Assembly (NCBI RefSeq): GCF_900130005.1
Contig: NZ_FQXP01000010.1
Coordinates: 88,235-152,234, forward strand
DNA: 64,000 bases
DNA from: Clostridium collagenovorans DSM 3089
Lineage (GTDB): Bacteria; Bacillota; Clostridia; Clostridiales; Clostridiaceae
Direction of reading: 5' to 3'
Shown: one piece after another, positions 17,117-25,380 of the stretch
Layout of the letters: every line of letters begins with the position of its first letter
Numbering within the stretch: the stretch's first letter is position 1
Notes under the pieces: model-generated
Databases searched by the model: none
What the model was told of the DNA's origin: nothing
Seen by the model: only the letters and a program-made list of their open reading frames with translations
Translations under genes and position numbers: made by a program

Positions 17117-18562
17117 TTAGAAGTAATAAGGTACGAAATTGCAACAGCAGTTATTAGTGTTATTACTTCCACAATTATTATTGTTATTGCTCATAGAGTA
17201 CCATAAAAGGAATAATACTACTATGAATAAAATAAAGTCATTACTATGATTGTTGTTATTGCAGCAAGTTCTTCTTATCTTTTTAACTGGTTTAGGTGGT
17301 GGAGTACAACAATCACATTTAGTATTTTCTATATCAGTCTCACAGTTTTTAAAGAATAAATCTTCGCCACAATCTTCTATAATAGTTGTGTTTGAATTAG
17401 GTGAGTTGAAAGTTGTATCAGCAAAGAATTCTTCCTCTGTAAATGAAGAAGTAGAATCATTTGATGAATTTTCACTAGTGTAATTAAACTTAGCTAAAAA
17501 CTCTTCTTCATAGTTTCTTGAGTCTTCTAATGAAGAGAAGTTATCTTCAAATATTTCAACATCTTCAGTAGTGTCATTAATTTGATTAGCATAATCATTA
17601 AAGAATTTTGTTTCAAAGTTTTCATCGGTATTGGTATTTTCTAATATTTCATCATTACTTGAAGTGTTTGAAGTAGATAATTTTTCTCCTACGTAGTCTT
17701 TGAAATCATCTTCAACAAAGTCAAGTGAAGAATTAGAAACTCCAATGTTAGTTTCGGTTTCGCTATAAGAGTCATTATAAAAGTCTCCATGTTCAGGAGA
17801 TTTATAGTTTGGATCACAAGGTGCAATTACTTCAGGTTCAGTATTGATGTTAGAAGAACTTACTATTTCTTCTTCATTAGAAATGTTATCTACAGTAGAA
17901 GATGTGTTATAAGTTACATTAGAAGTAATATCTTCATTCATATTCTCGAAGATAAATTCATCATAATTAAAATCTTTATCTTCGTCACTATTAGAAGAGT
18001 TTGTATCTAATTCAATATTTGAATCTTCTATAACTACATTTTCTTCAGGTAGATTTTCTTGTTGTGAACCTTCATTGGACTCATAGGAATTAGTATAATA
18101 GAATCCTTTGAAGTATTCATCACCTTTAGCGAAGTTTTCTAAAAACTCTCCATAGCTCCAAAGAGGACTTGAATGTCCACAGTCATTAGTTACAAAGTTT
18201 GAGTCTAACTCACCATCTGCATTTGTTGCATTATAAATAACAGGGTCATTGTTACTAATTTCTCCATCCTCAGAGTGATCCATTACAATTTGAGAATCCT
18301 CTATAACAAAGTTACTTTCTTCAAGAGAAGTTAGATCTTCATTTATATTTTTACCTTCGCTATCTGTTAAAACTTCAGTATTTATTGAATCCATATCTTT
18401 AGTATTAGTTGATTCGGTATAAGTTAAATCATCATTAGATATATCTTTAGTATTAAAGCTTTCATCTTGATGAGAACCATCATCAATGGTGAAAATACAA
18501 TCATATGAAGATGCACCGTTGTTTTGTATTACAAAGGTATTGTTTTTTCCTTTAACAGCCAT
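17117..18562 (-). CDS. Large acidic Asn/Ser/Asp/Glu-rich protein with Cys-rich hydrophobic C-terminus
   Basis: No family is recognised. About 400 of 481 residues are low-complexity Asn, Ser, Thr, Asp and Glu with imperfect repeats of VIEDS/FVIEDSQI type. The C-terminus changes abruptly: a Cys-Pro block (CDCCTPPPKPVKKIRRTCC), an Asn stretch, a short hydrophobic segment (FILFIVVLFLLWYS), another Asn block and CCCNFVPYYF. The hydrophobic segment resembles the tail of small YjcZ-type sporulation proteins, but that is only a visual similarity. The start has AGGAGG eight bases upstream. A disulfide-linked surface or spore-layer protein is a possibility, not a conclusion. Confidence 0.75.
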   Translation of the reverse strand: MAVKGKNNTFVIQNNGASSYDCIFTIDDGSHQDESFNTKDISNDDLTYTESTNTKDMDSINTEVLTDSEGKNINEDLTSLEESNFVIEDSQIVMDHSEDGEISNNDPVIYNATNADGELDSNFVTNDCGHSSPLWSYGEFLENFAKGDEYFKGFYYTNSYESNEGSQQENLPEENVVIEDSNIELDTNSSNSDEDKDFNYDEFIFENMNEDITSNVTYNTSSTVDNISNEEEIVSSSNINTEPEVIAPCDPNYKSPEHGDFYNDSYSETETNIGVSNSSLDFVEDDFKDYVGEKLSTSNTSSNDEILENTNTDENFETKFFNDYANQINDTTEDVEIFEDNFSSLEDSRNYEEEFLAKFNYTSENSSNDSTSSFTEEEFFADTTFNSPNSNTTIIEDCGEDLFFKNCETDIENTKCDCCTPPPKPVKKIRRTCCNNNNHSNDFILFIVVLFLLWYSMSNNNNNCGSNNTNNCCCNFVPYYF

Positions 18563-18721
18563 AATGTTTTCCTCCTAGTTTATTTATGAAAGGTAATAAT
18601 TTAGGGTATAACTCTTCAGTATAAAATAAATCATAGAAATTGATCTATACTTCCAAAATATGAAAATTTGATTTACTTTGACACAAATATGTTTAATTAA
18701 ATAAAAATGGATAAAATAAAA

Positions 18722-18755
18722 TTACCACCATTCACTACTTTGTGAATGGTGGTAA
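18722..18755 (-). terminator. Rho-independent terminator of the first gap gene
   Basis: A perfect 14-bp stem (TTACCACCATTCAC / GTGAATGGTGGTAA) has a 6-nt loop. Read on the minus strand it is followed by TTTTATTTTAT. Confidence 0.8.
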
Positions 18756-18874
18756 AAAACTATAGGAAATTTATATGATAACTAGTATTATAGGGCAGTT
18801 AATCCTAAATATTTAGCTATCTTTTTAGACATACTCGGTGGAGTATAAAGAGTATGCTAGTTAGCAAGTTTTAA

Positions 18875-19912
18875 TTAAGCTATTCTTAAGTTAGCTTGAG
18901 CTATAAGTTGAGTAGCAACTAATTCAACTAAATCTACGACTCTTGCAGAATATCCCCACTCATTATCATACCAAGCTGCAACTTTAACCATGTTTTTTTC
19001 TATAACTATAGTAGAAAGTGCATCAACTATAGTAGAACGGTCATCACCTTTATAGTCAACAGAAACTAAAGGTAATTCGCAGTATCCAAGAATACCTTTC
19101 ATTTCGTTTTCAGAAGCTGCTTTGAAAGCTGAATTAACTTCTTCAGCTGTAACATCTTTACTTAACTCACAAACTAAATCAGTAATTGATACTGTTGGAG
19201 TAGGAACTCTTAAAGCGAATCCATTTAACTTACCTTTTAATTGAGGTAAAACTTTAGCAACAGCTTTAGCTGCACCAGTTGAAGTTGGAACTATTGATTC
19301 GCAAGCAGCTCTTGCTCTTCTTAAATCTTTATGTGATTTATCTAAAATGTTTTGATCGTTTGTATAAGAGTGTATTGTTGTCATAAGACCTTTAACAATA
19401 CCGAATTTTTCATCTAATACTTTTGCAACAGGAGCAAGACAGTTAGTTGTACAAGAAGCATTTGAAATTAAAGAATGCTTAGCTACATCTAAATCGCCAT
19501 CGTTAACACCCATAACAACAGTTATATCTTCATTTTTAGCAGGTGCAGTTATTATAACCTTTTTTGCACCAGCTTCTATATGCATTAATAAATCTTCACG
19601 TTCTTTAAATTTACCAGTTGATTCTATTACAACGTCTACACCTAATTCTCCCCATGGAATATCCTTTGGAGAAGCGCATCTAGTAACCTTTATTTCTTTT
19701 CCGTTTACAGTAAGAGCATTTTCAGTTGCTTGTACATCTCCTCTAAAAGTTCCGAAACAAGAGTCATATTTAAATAAGTGAGCTAGGCTAGCACTTTCAC
19801 CTCTAGCGTTAATAGCAACTATCTCAAAATTACTATTAGGATTTTCACTCATTATTCTTAATACAGTTCTTCCGATTCTTCCAAAGCCATTTAAACCTAC
19901 TTTAATACTCAT
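18875..19912 (-). CDS. gap: Glyceraldehyde-3-phosphate dehydrogenase, paralogue with NADP-type pocket
   Basis: This 345-residue type I GAPDH has Rossmann motif NGFGRIGR, catalytic Cys154 in SNASCTTNC and His181 in TTIHSYTND. It differs from the other copy in the coenzyme pocket. The Asp that selects NAD (INDL) is Ala here (INARGE, residue 36), and the later loop reads ILDKSHKD instead of ILDAPHSD. Loss of that Asp and Ser in place of Pro are features of NADP-accepting GAPDHs such as GapB and chloroplast enzymes. It may therefore supply NADPH or act in the reverse direction. Start: GGGGG before the ATG. It is monocistronic with its own terminator. Confidence 0.92.
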   Translation of the reverse strand: MSIKVGLNGFGRIGRTVLRIMSENPNSNFEIVAINARGESASLAHLFKYDSCFGTFRGDVQATENALTVNGKEIKVTRCASPKDIPWGELGVDVVIESTGKFKEREDLLMHIEAGAKKVIITAPAKNEDITVVMGVNDGDLDVAKHSLISNASCTTNCLAPVAKVLDEKFGIVKGLMTTIHSYTNDQNILDKSHKDLRRARAACESIVPTSTGAAKAVAKVLPQLKGKLNGFALRVPTPTVSITDLVCELSKDVTAEEVNSAFKAASENEMKGILGYCELPLVSVDYKGDDRSTIVDALSTIVIEKNMVKVAAWYDNEWGYSARVVDLVELVATQLIAQANLRIA

Positions 19913-20611
19913 ATTAGTACCCCCGATTATTAATTTATATATTTAATGCTATATAATATGTTATAAAACAATTATGTGCTACATTTAAAGTTTAATTAGT
20001 ATAACATATTTATATAATATATAAGCTTATATGTCAATAACCAATAATTAAATTATCGGTTGTTTTTTTTGAATATGAGAAATTATATTGGAATTTCAAG
20101 TTATAGCTCTTGAATACTACATAAGGTTTTTATAAAGTCTATACATTCTAAGGTTTTAATATGAGAGTCAATAGTATATCTAAATTAGATTTATAAATAA
20201 TCTGATTTAGATATATTAGAATTTATTATTATGTAATTTAATGTATTTTGTATTAATTATCATGTGGAAATTTACTTAGTAATAGTTTAAAATGAGTAAG
20301 ATTATATAGGATAAGAAAGATTTTTATGTTTCCTATAGAGTATTTATTACAAATTAAACATTGATGAATGAGTATGCTATAGTTAAAGTCCAAATAATAA
20401 GAACTAACTCAATTATAATTAAAAATAATCAGTATTAAAGTTATAATAAAAAGATAACTCTGCAATATGTGTTAATACAAGGTAAATAAACTATTAAAAA
20501 ATTATGTTTACAGTGTGTTTATCAATAATATACTTAAAATCTATTAGTAAAAACAACTTTAATTATGATAAAATAAGTAGTAAGTTATTTTTAAATAAGG
20601 GAAGTGGTTTT
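19913..20611. other. Long divergent intergenic region
   Basis: These 700 bases lie between divergently transcribed genes and have no credible ORF. A hairpin at 20039-20062 (AACCAATAAT / ATTATCGGTT, one mismatch) followed by GTTTTTTTT looks like a plus-strand terminator with no known gene upstream. It could end a short unannotated RNA. Confidence 0.4.
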
Positions 20612-21541
20612 GTGGGACATAGTTATTTTAACTTTCAAGGTGAGCTTGGACAAGAAATCTTTGTTAATCAATGGACTCCCGAAGAAGGAGTAGAACTAAG
20701 AGGGGCAATCCAAATAGCTCATGGAGCATCAGAACATTCGTATAGATATAATGAAATAGCTCAGTATTTAAATCAATTCGGATATATTGTTTATGCAAAT
20801 GATCATAGAGGACATGGTAAAACTGCTACGTCAGAAAAAGAATTAGGATTTTTTGATTATGAAGATGGATGGTTTAAGGTTGTAGAGGACATGCATAGTT
20901 TAAATGAAATAATAAAAAGCAATCATGAGGAACTTCCAATATTTCTAATGGGACACAGTATGGGTTCATTCTTAACAAGGACCTATATAACTTTATATGG
21001 TAAGGAACTTAATGGTGCTATAATATCAGGGACAGGTCAACAACCTAAAATTGCAATTCATACAGGAAAGATTATAGGAAAATTTGAAGTAAATAGAGTT
21101 GGAGTTAATAAGGTAAGTAAGCTTATGCAAAACTTAACTTTTGGTGGATTTAATAAAAAGTTCCGTCCAAATAAAACGGACTTTGATTGGTTAACTAGAG
21201 ATGAAAAAGAAGTAGATAAATTTATTAAAGATAAAAGATGTGGTCAAGATTTTACTTCAGGTTGCATTTTAGACTTACTTAATGGTTTAAGTTACTTAAG
21301 AGATGAGAAGAATATGAATAGAATCCCTAAAGAATTACCTATATTTATTTTTTCTGGTGATAAAGATCCAGTAGGTGATATGGGCAAGGGAGTAAAAAAG
21401 CTTCGTAAGCAATATGAAGACTTAGGTATAAAAGATATTCAATTTAAATTATATCCTGAAGGTAGACATGAAATGTTAAATGAAATAAATAAGCAAGAGG
21501 TATATGAAGATATAAGATCATGGTTAGATAGACACTTGTAA
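20612..21541 (+). CDS. Alpha/beta hydrolase (serine esterase, monoacylglycerol lipase/lysophospholipase-like)
   Basis: This 309-residue cytosolic serine hydrolase has HGASEHSYRYNE, DHRGHGKT, the nucleophile elbow MGHSMGSFL (Ser), the acid in FSGDKDPVGD, and the catalytic His in EGRHEML. The lid/cap region lies between the nucleophile and acid motifs. Family members (Pfam Hydrolase_4) cleave monoacylglycerols or lysophospholipids; the true substrate is unknown. The GTG start at 20612 is supported by AAGGGAAGTGG just upstream. The longer reading from 20504 lacks a ribosome-binding site and adds a poorly conserved leader. Confidence 0.85.
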   Translation: MGHSYFNFQGELGQEIFVNQWTPEEGVELRGAIQIAHGASEHSYRYNEIAQYLNQFGYIVYANDHRGHGKTATSEKELGFFDYEDGWFKVVEDMHSLNEIIKSNHEELPIFLMGHSMGSFLTRTYITLYGKELNGAIISGTGQQPKIAIHTGKIIGKFEVNRVGVNKVSKLMQNLTFGGFNKKFRPNKTDFDWLTRDEKEVDKFIKDKRCGQDFTSGCILDLLNGLSYLRDEKNMNRIPKELPIFIFSGDKDPVGDMGKGVKKLRKQYEDLGIKDIQFKLYPEGRHEMLNEINKQEVYEDIRSWLDRHL

Positions 21542-21720
21542 ATTAAGATTAATTAAGGATATAATTTTAAAAGTCATAATTACATTAAAATTAAATGTTA
21601 TTATTTTTAATTAGCAATTATTCATACATAGCATAATATGGCATAGATTTTAATGTGAAGATAAATTTATATAATACAATGGCAGTAAATAGACATACTA
21701 GTTTAGGAGGATTTTAATCT

Positions 21721-22191
21721 ATGGAGAATTTGAATATAGTATTATTTCAACCTGAAATTCCACAAAATACAGGTAACATAGGAAGAACTTGTGTACTTAC
21801 TAATAGTAAATTACATTTAATAAAACCTTTAGGGTTTAGTTTGGATGAAAAACAACTAAAAAGAGCGGGCTTAGATTATTGGCCAGAATTAAATTTAGAA
21901 ATACATGAGTCCTTTGAAGAGTTTAGAGAGAAATATAAAGATGGGAATTTTTACTTTTGTACTACTAAAGGAGCTAAGAATCATTCGGATGCTAAGTTCC
22001 AAAAGGGCGATTTCTTAATATTTGGAAGAGAATCTTCGGGTTTACCACAGGAAGTTAGAGATGTAAACCCAGAGGGATGCATAAGAGTACCAATGGTAAA
22101 TACTACAACGAGATCATTAAATCTTTCAAATACAGTATCTATAATAGCTTATGAGGCTTTAAGACAAATTGGTTACCCAGAGATGAAATAG
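21721..22191 (+). CDS. trmL: tRNA (cytidine(34)-2'-O)-methyltransferase TrmL
   Basis: The 156-residue SPOUT-class enzyme is normal length for TrmL/YibK. Motifs include VLFQPEIPQNTGNIGRTC at the N-terminus, LIFGRESSGLP and a C-terminal knot region RVPMVNTTTRSLNLSNTVSI. It 2'-O-methylates the wobble nucleotide of tRNA-Leu isoacceptors using S-adenosylmethionine. AGGAGG precedes the ATG. The DegV gene starts about ten bases after its stop, so they likely share a transcript. Confidence 0.93.
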   Translation: MENLNIVLFQPEIPQNTGNIGRTCVLTNSKLHLIKPLGFSLDEKQLKRAGLDYWPELNLEIHESFEEFREKYKDGNFYFCTTKGAKNHSDAKFQKGDFLIFGRESSGLPQEVRDVNPEGCIRVPMVNTTTRSLNLSNTVSIIAYEALRQIGYPEMK

Positions 22192-22202
22192 GAGGAATGA
22201 AG

Positions 22203-23042
22203 GTGGATAAGATAAAGATAATTACAGATAGTACCTGTGATTTACCTAAAGAAGTTGTTGAGAAGTATGATATAGAAGTTATACCTCTTATAGTTAATAT
22301 AAATGGGGAAAGTTATTATGATGGAGTAAATCTAGTATTTCCAGAACTAGTTCAAAAGATGGAATTCTCTGATGAGTTCCCGACAACGTCACAAATAAAT
22401 CCTCAAAGATTTATGGAACACTATAAACCTTACTTAGAGCAAGGATATAAGATATTATCAATACATCTTTCCTCTAAAATGAGTGGTACATATCAATCAT
22501 CATGTATTGCTAAAGAAACACTTGAAACAGAAGACATAGTTACTATTGATAGTTTGAATGTTACAGCAGGCTTAGGAATATTAGTTTTAAAGGCTGCTAT
22601 GTTAAAAGAAAAGGGCTTATCTATTGAAGAAATAGAATGTAAGATAAAACAAGCTATACCACATGTTAAAAGTTCACTAGTATTTGGATCTTTAGAGAAC
22701 TTAGTTAAAGGTGGAAGATTATCAAGAACAACAGCTGCAATAGGAAACCTTTTGGGTATAAAGCTTATAATGGAAGTAAATGACGGTGAAATGAAGGTTA
22801 GGGAAAAGGTAAGAGGAACTAAGAAGGCAGTTAAAAATGCCTTTAGTTATATGAAAGAAAAAGGTATAAATAAGGAAGATCCTGTATTATTTGAGAAGAC
22901 AGGTGATAAGGAACTAGAAGAGTTAGTGCGTAATAATATAAAAGATATATGTGAAAATTACGTAGAAGTTAATGTAGGATGTGTTGTAGGGGTTCACTCA
23001 GGACCTACTGCGTCTGGGGTGTTTTTTATCGAAGATTATTAA
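22203..23042 (+). CDS. DegV-family fatty-acid-binding protein
   Basis: About 280 residues give a complete DegV fold: IITDSTCDLPKE at the N-terminus, FPTTSQINP, SIHLSSKMSGTYQS, LVKGGRLSRTTAAIGNLLGIK, and a C-terminal VGCVVGVHSGPTASGVFF. DegV/FakB proteins bind fatty acids and, in the FakA-FakB system, present them for phosphorylation; no fakA is nearby. The GTG at 22203 is seven bases from GGAGG. The ATG at 22197 is only one base from it and less likely. Confidence 0.85.
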   Translation: MDKIKIITDSTCDLPKEVVEKYDIEVIPLIVNINGESYYDGVNLVFPELVQKMEFSDEFPTTSQINPQRFMEHYKPYLEQGYKILSIHLSSKMSGTYQSSCIAKETLETEDIVTIDSLNVTAGLGILVLKAAMLKEKGLSIEEIECKIKQAIPHVKSSLVFGSLENLVKGGRLSRTTAAIGNLLGIKLIMEVNDGEMKVREKVRGTKKAVKNAFSYMKEKGINKEDPVLFEKTGDKELEELVRNNIKDICENYVEVNVGCVVGVHSGPTASGVFFIEDY

Positions 23043-23182
23043 AAAATGGCTATCATAAATGATATTTCTGACATTGTTAAAATATTATTAAAGTTTTCCT
23101 ATATAACTTATAGAAAATTATAATAAATAAATTTTTAAAAACTATAGAAATTTTGCGACAATTATTATATAATAAGTTTGTC

Positions 23183-23227
23183 GGCAGGGAAGAAAAGCTT
23201 GAATACAAAGTTTAGAGAAAAACCTGC
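23183..23227 (+). other. Hairpin region between the promoter -10 box and the glycine riboswitch
   Basis: After a TATAAT at 23168-23173, GCAGG (23183-23187) can pair with CCTGC (23223-23227), enclosing an inner AAGCTT/AAGTTT helix. It precedes the tandem aptamers and is not part of the known glycine riboswitch core. Its role is unknown. Confidence 0.4.
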
Positions 23228-23263
23228 TAAATAATAAAACTTAAAAAAGAAAAAAATGGATGA

Positions 23264-23533
23264 AGTTTTCGAGAGATGATTTACCGAAAAATATTGTTAA
23301 TCTGAAAATTAAAGGGTTAATAATTAAACAGGTAAATAGCCGAAGGAATAAGGAAAGTCTTAGCCGATGTATCCGAACATCTCAGGCAAAAGTATCGAAA
23401 ATGGACATAACTCTGGAAAGCTAAAATAGAGCACCGACGGAGCAAATCTCTCAGGTACCAAGACAGAGTATAGGGCTAATTATTAATTATTATTTATTTA
23501 CTAATTAATTAAAAGTTTACCTATGCTCTGTCT
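23264..23533 (+). promoter_or_regulatory. Tandem glycine riboswitch with terminator/antiterminator
   Basis: The first aptamer spans about 23264-23410. It has GAGAGATG, AGCCGAAGGAATAAG and ATCTCAGGCAAAA, with an extended P3 helix. The second runs 23411-23468: CTCTGGAAAG, GCACCGACGGAGCAA, CTCTCAGGTACCAAGACAGAG. The closing strand of the second aptamer (AGACAGAG at 23461-23468, continuing to 23474) is complementary to CCTATGCTCTGTCT at 23520-23533, forming a 14-bp terminator-type stem. Glycine binding would hold the strand in P1 and block that stem. The architecture therefore predicts an ON switch for the glycine reductase operon that begins 32 bases downstream. Confidence 0.92.
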
Positions 23534-23540
23534 TTATTAA
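23520..23540 (+). terminator. 3' arm of riboswitch-controlled terminator
   Basis: CCTATGCTCTGTCT followed by TTATT pairs with 23461-23474 across a 45-nt A/T loop. It has weak T-richness for an intrinsic terminator. It is mutually exclusive with P1 of the second glycine aptamer. Confidence 0.65.
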
Positions 23541-23565
23541 TGTAAAGCGATAGGAGAGAAGGACA

Positions 23566-23943
23566 ATGATTGAACCATTATTTATAGTAACAAACAATCC
23601 ATTATCACTAGAAAAGTTCAAAGGCGAATTTGAAGTGGAATTTATAGATGGAGAAGTAAGCGAAGTATATAAGGTTATCAGAGACAAAATTCATATGGGA
23701 CATAAGTTACTAACTCATCCACTAATGAGTAGTATAAAACCTAATGAAACTCCTTATAGAACTGTTTGTCTTTCGGTAAAAAAAATTCAAGGGGTTGACC
23801 TAGACTCATTGAGTTTGATAGAAAATAGTATAATGACATTAGATAAGTTTTTGAATATTTCACCATTACCGAAGTATTCAGAGGACATAATGTATGATTT
23901 TCAAGTTATAGATCATGATTTAATACATCATGCTTTAAATTAA
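23566..23943 (+). CDS. grdX: GrdX, first gene of the glycine reductase operon
   Basis: The 125-residue soluble protein is recognised as GrdX by sequence style and position: FIVTNNPLSLEKFKG at the start and GHKLLTHPLMSSIKPNETPYRT, the conserved family core. Its function is not established; it regularly precedes trxB/trxA/grd genes in glycine, sarcosine and betaine reductase clusters. AGGAGAGAAGG lies just before the ATG. It is the first gene after the glycine riboswitch and ends 14 bases before trxB. Confidence 0.88.
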   Translation: MIEPLFIVTNNPLSLEKFKGEFEVEFIDGEVSEVYKVIRDKIHMGHKLLTHPLMSSIKPNETPYRTVCLSVKKIQGVDLDSLSLIENSIMTLDKFLNISPLPKYSEDIMYDFQVIDHDLIHHALN

Positions 23944-23957
23944 AGGAGGATTTTACC

Positions 23958-24890
23958 ATGTCAAAGATTTTTGATACTATTATCATTGGTGGAGGTCCAG
24001 CAGGTTTATCAGCAGGTTTATATGCAGCTAGATCTAAGATGGATACATTAATAATTGAAAGAGCTAAGTTTGGCGGACAAGCTACAACTACAGACGAGTT
24101 AGAGAACTATCCAGGATCAATCGAAGATTGTACAGGTACTACTTTAAGTGAAAGAATGAGAAAACAAGCTGAAGAGTTTGGAGTAAATTTCACTAAAGAT
24201 ACAGTTACTAAAGTTGAATTAGAAGGTGACGTTAAAACAGTTATCTGTAACAACGAAACTTACCAAGCTAAGACAATCATCATTGCAACAGGTGCTACTC
24301 CAAGATTAGGTGGTTTCAAGAACGAAATCGAACTAAGAGGAAAAGGTGTATCTTACTGTGCAACATGTGATGCTGACTTCTTTACAGAGTTAGATATCGC
24401 TGTAATCGGTGGTGGAGACTCAGCTATAACTGAAGCTATATACTTAAGTAAATTTGGTGAAACTGTAACAGTTATCTACAGAAAAGGTAAAGAAAACTTA
24501 AGAGCAGCTAAATCATTATTAGAAAAAGCATTCAATAATCCAAAAATCAACTTCGTATTTGATACAGTAGTTGAAGAAGCTATCGACAACGATGGAATCT
24601 TAGGTGGATTAATGGTTAAAAACACTAAGACAGGTGAAGTTAGTAAATTAGCTGTTGATGGATGTTTCGTATTCGTTGGTTACAACCCAATTTCTGAATT
24701 ATTCAGAGGTACAGTTAACATGACTGAAAGAGGAGACATAATCACAGACGAAAACATGAAAACTAATATACCAGGTGTATTTGCAGCAGGTGACGTTAGA
24801 GAAAAAACTTTAAGACAAGTTATCACTGCAGCAGCTGATGGTGCTATAGCAGCAACTCAAGCTGAACACTACATCGAAAATCATAAATAA
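23958..24890 (+). CDS. trxB: Thioredoxin reductase of the glycine reductase operon
   Basis: The 310-residue flavoprotein has FAD-binding GGGPAGLSAG (residues 11-20), redox-active CATC (Cys134, Cys137) and nucleotide-binding GGGDSA (151-156). A C-terminal FAD motif (GVFAAGDVREKTLRQVITAA) follows. It moves electrons from NAD(P)H to the adjacent thioredoxin, which re-reduces the glycine reductase selenoproteins. The usual HRRxxxR motif that binds the NADPH 2'-phosphate reads YRKGKENLR here, so coenzyme preference may differ from Escherichia coli-type enzymes. Codon use shifts to C-ending codons from this gene onwards, a sign of high expression. Confidence 0.93.
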   Translation: MSKIFDTIIIGGGPAGLSAGLYAARSKMDTLIIERAKFGGQATTTDELENYPGSIEDCTGTTLSERMRKQAEEFGVNFTKDTVTKVELEGDVKTVICNNETYQAKTIIIATGATPRLGGFKNEIELRGKGVSYCATCDADFFTELDIAVIGGGDSAITEAIYLSKFGETVTVIYRKGKENLRAAKSLLEKAFNNPKINFVFDTVVEEAIDNDGILGGLMVKNTKTGEVSKLAVDGCFVFVGYNPISELFRGTVNMTERGDIITDENMKTNIPGVFAAGDVREKTLRQVITAAADGAIAATQAEHYIENHK

Positions 24891-25024
24891 TTTTAAAAAA
24901 ATACGACTATATATTTAAAATTGTTGAAACATTTAGAATTATAGTTTAAAATTACAGAGAATGTTTAATAATATTGGAGTATTTAGAATAGTTAGACATT
25001 CAAAAATTGATGGAGGTCAGAAAT

Positions 25025-25357
25025 ATGTTAGAATTAAACAAAGAAAATTGGGAACAAGAAGTTACTAATGAAACTGCTAAACCAGTATTCGTAGATTTCT
25101 GGGGAGACAAATGTGAAATCTGTAAGCAATTAATGCCAGGTGTTCACGGATTAGAAGAAAAATATGCAGATAAAATCAAATTTGCTAGCTTAAACACAAG
25201 TGGATGCAGAAGACTTGCTATAGGGCAAAAAGTTTTAGGCTTACCAACTATGAAAATATACAAAAATGGTGAGTGTATTGAAACAATTACTGCTGACAAA
25301 ATCAGCAACTTAGATGATATCGAAGGATTCATCAAAGCTTACTACGAAACATTATAA
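25025..25357 (+). CDS. trxA: Thioredoxin with atypical CEIC active site
   Basis: The 110-residue thioredoxin fold has KPVFVDFWGDKCEICKQL with active site Cys-Glu-Ile-Cys instead of the usual WCGPC, and the cis-Pro loop in GLPTMKIYKNGE. An extra Cys (TSGCRRLA) is present. Glycine-reductase-linked thioredoxins are known to depart from WCGPC, so this is probably functional and adapted to TrxB and GrdA/GrdB partners. ATG 25025 is eight bases from GGAGG; the upstream in-frame codons at 25007-25024 overlap that site. Confidence 0.92.
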   Translation: MLELNKENWEQEVTNETAKPVFVDFWGDKCEICKQLMPGVHGLEEKYADKIKFASLNTSGCRRLAIGQKVLGLPTMKIYKNGECIETITADKISNLDDIEGFIKAYYETL

Positions 25358-25380
25358 TTAAAATTCAAAGTGGTATTTTG

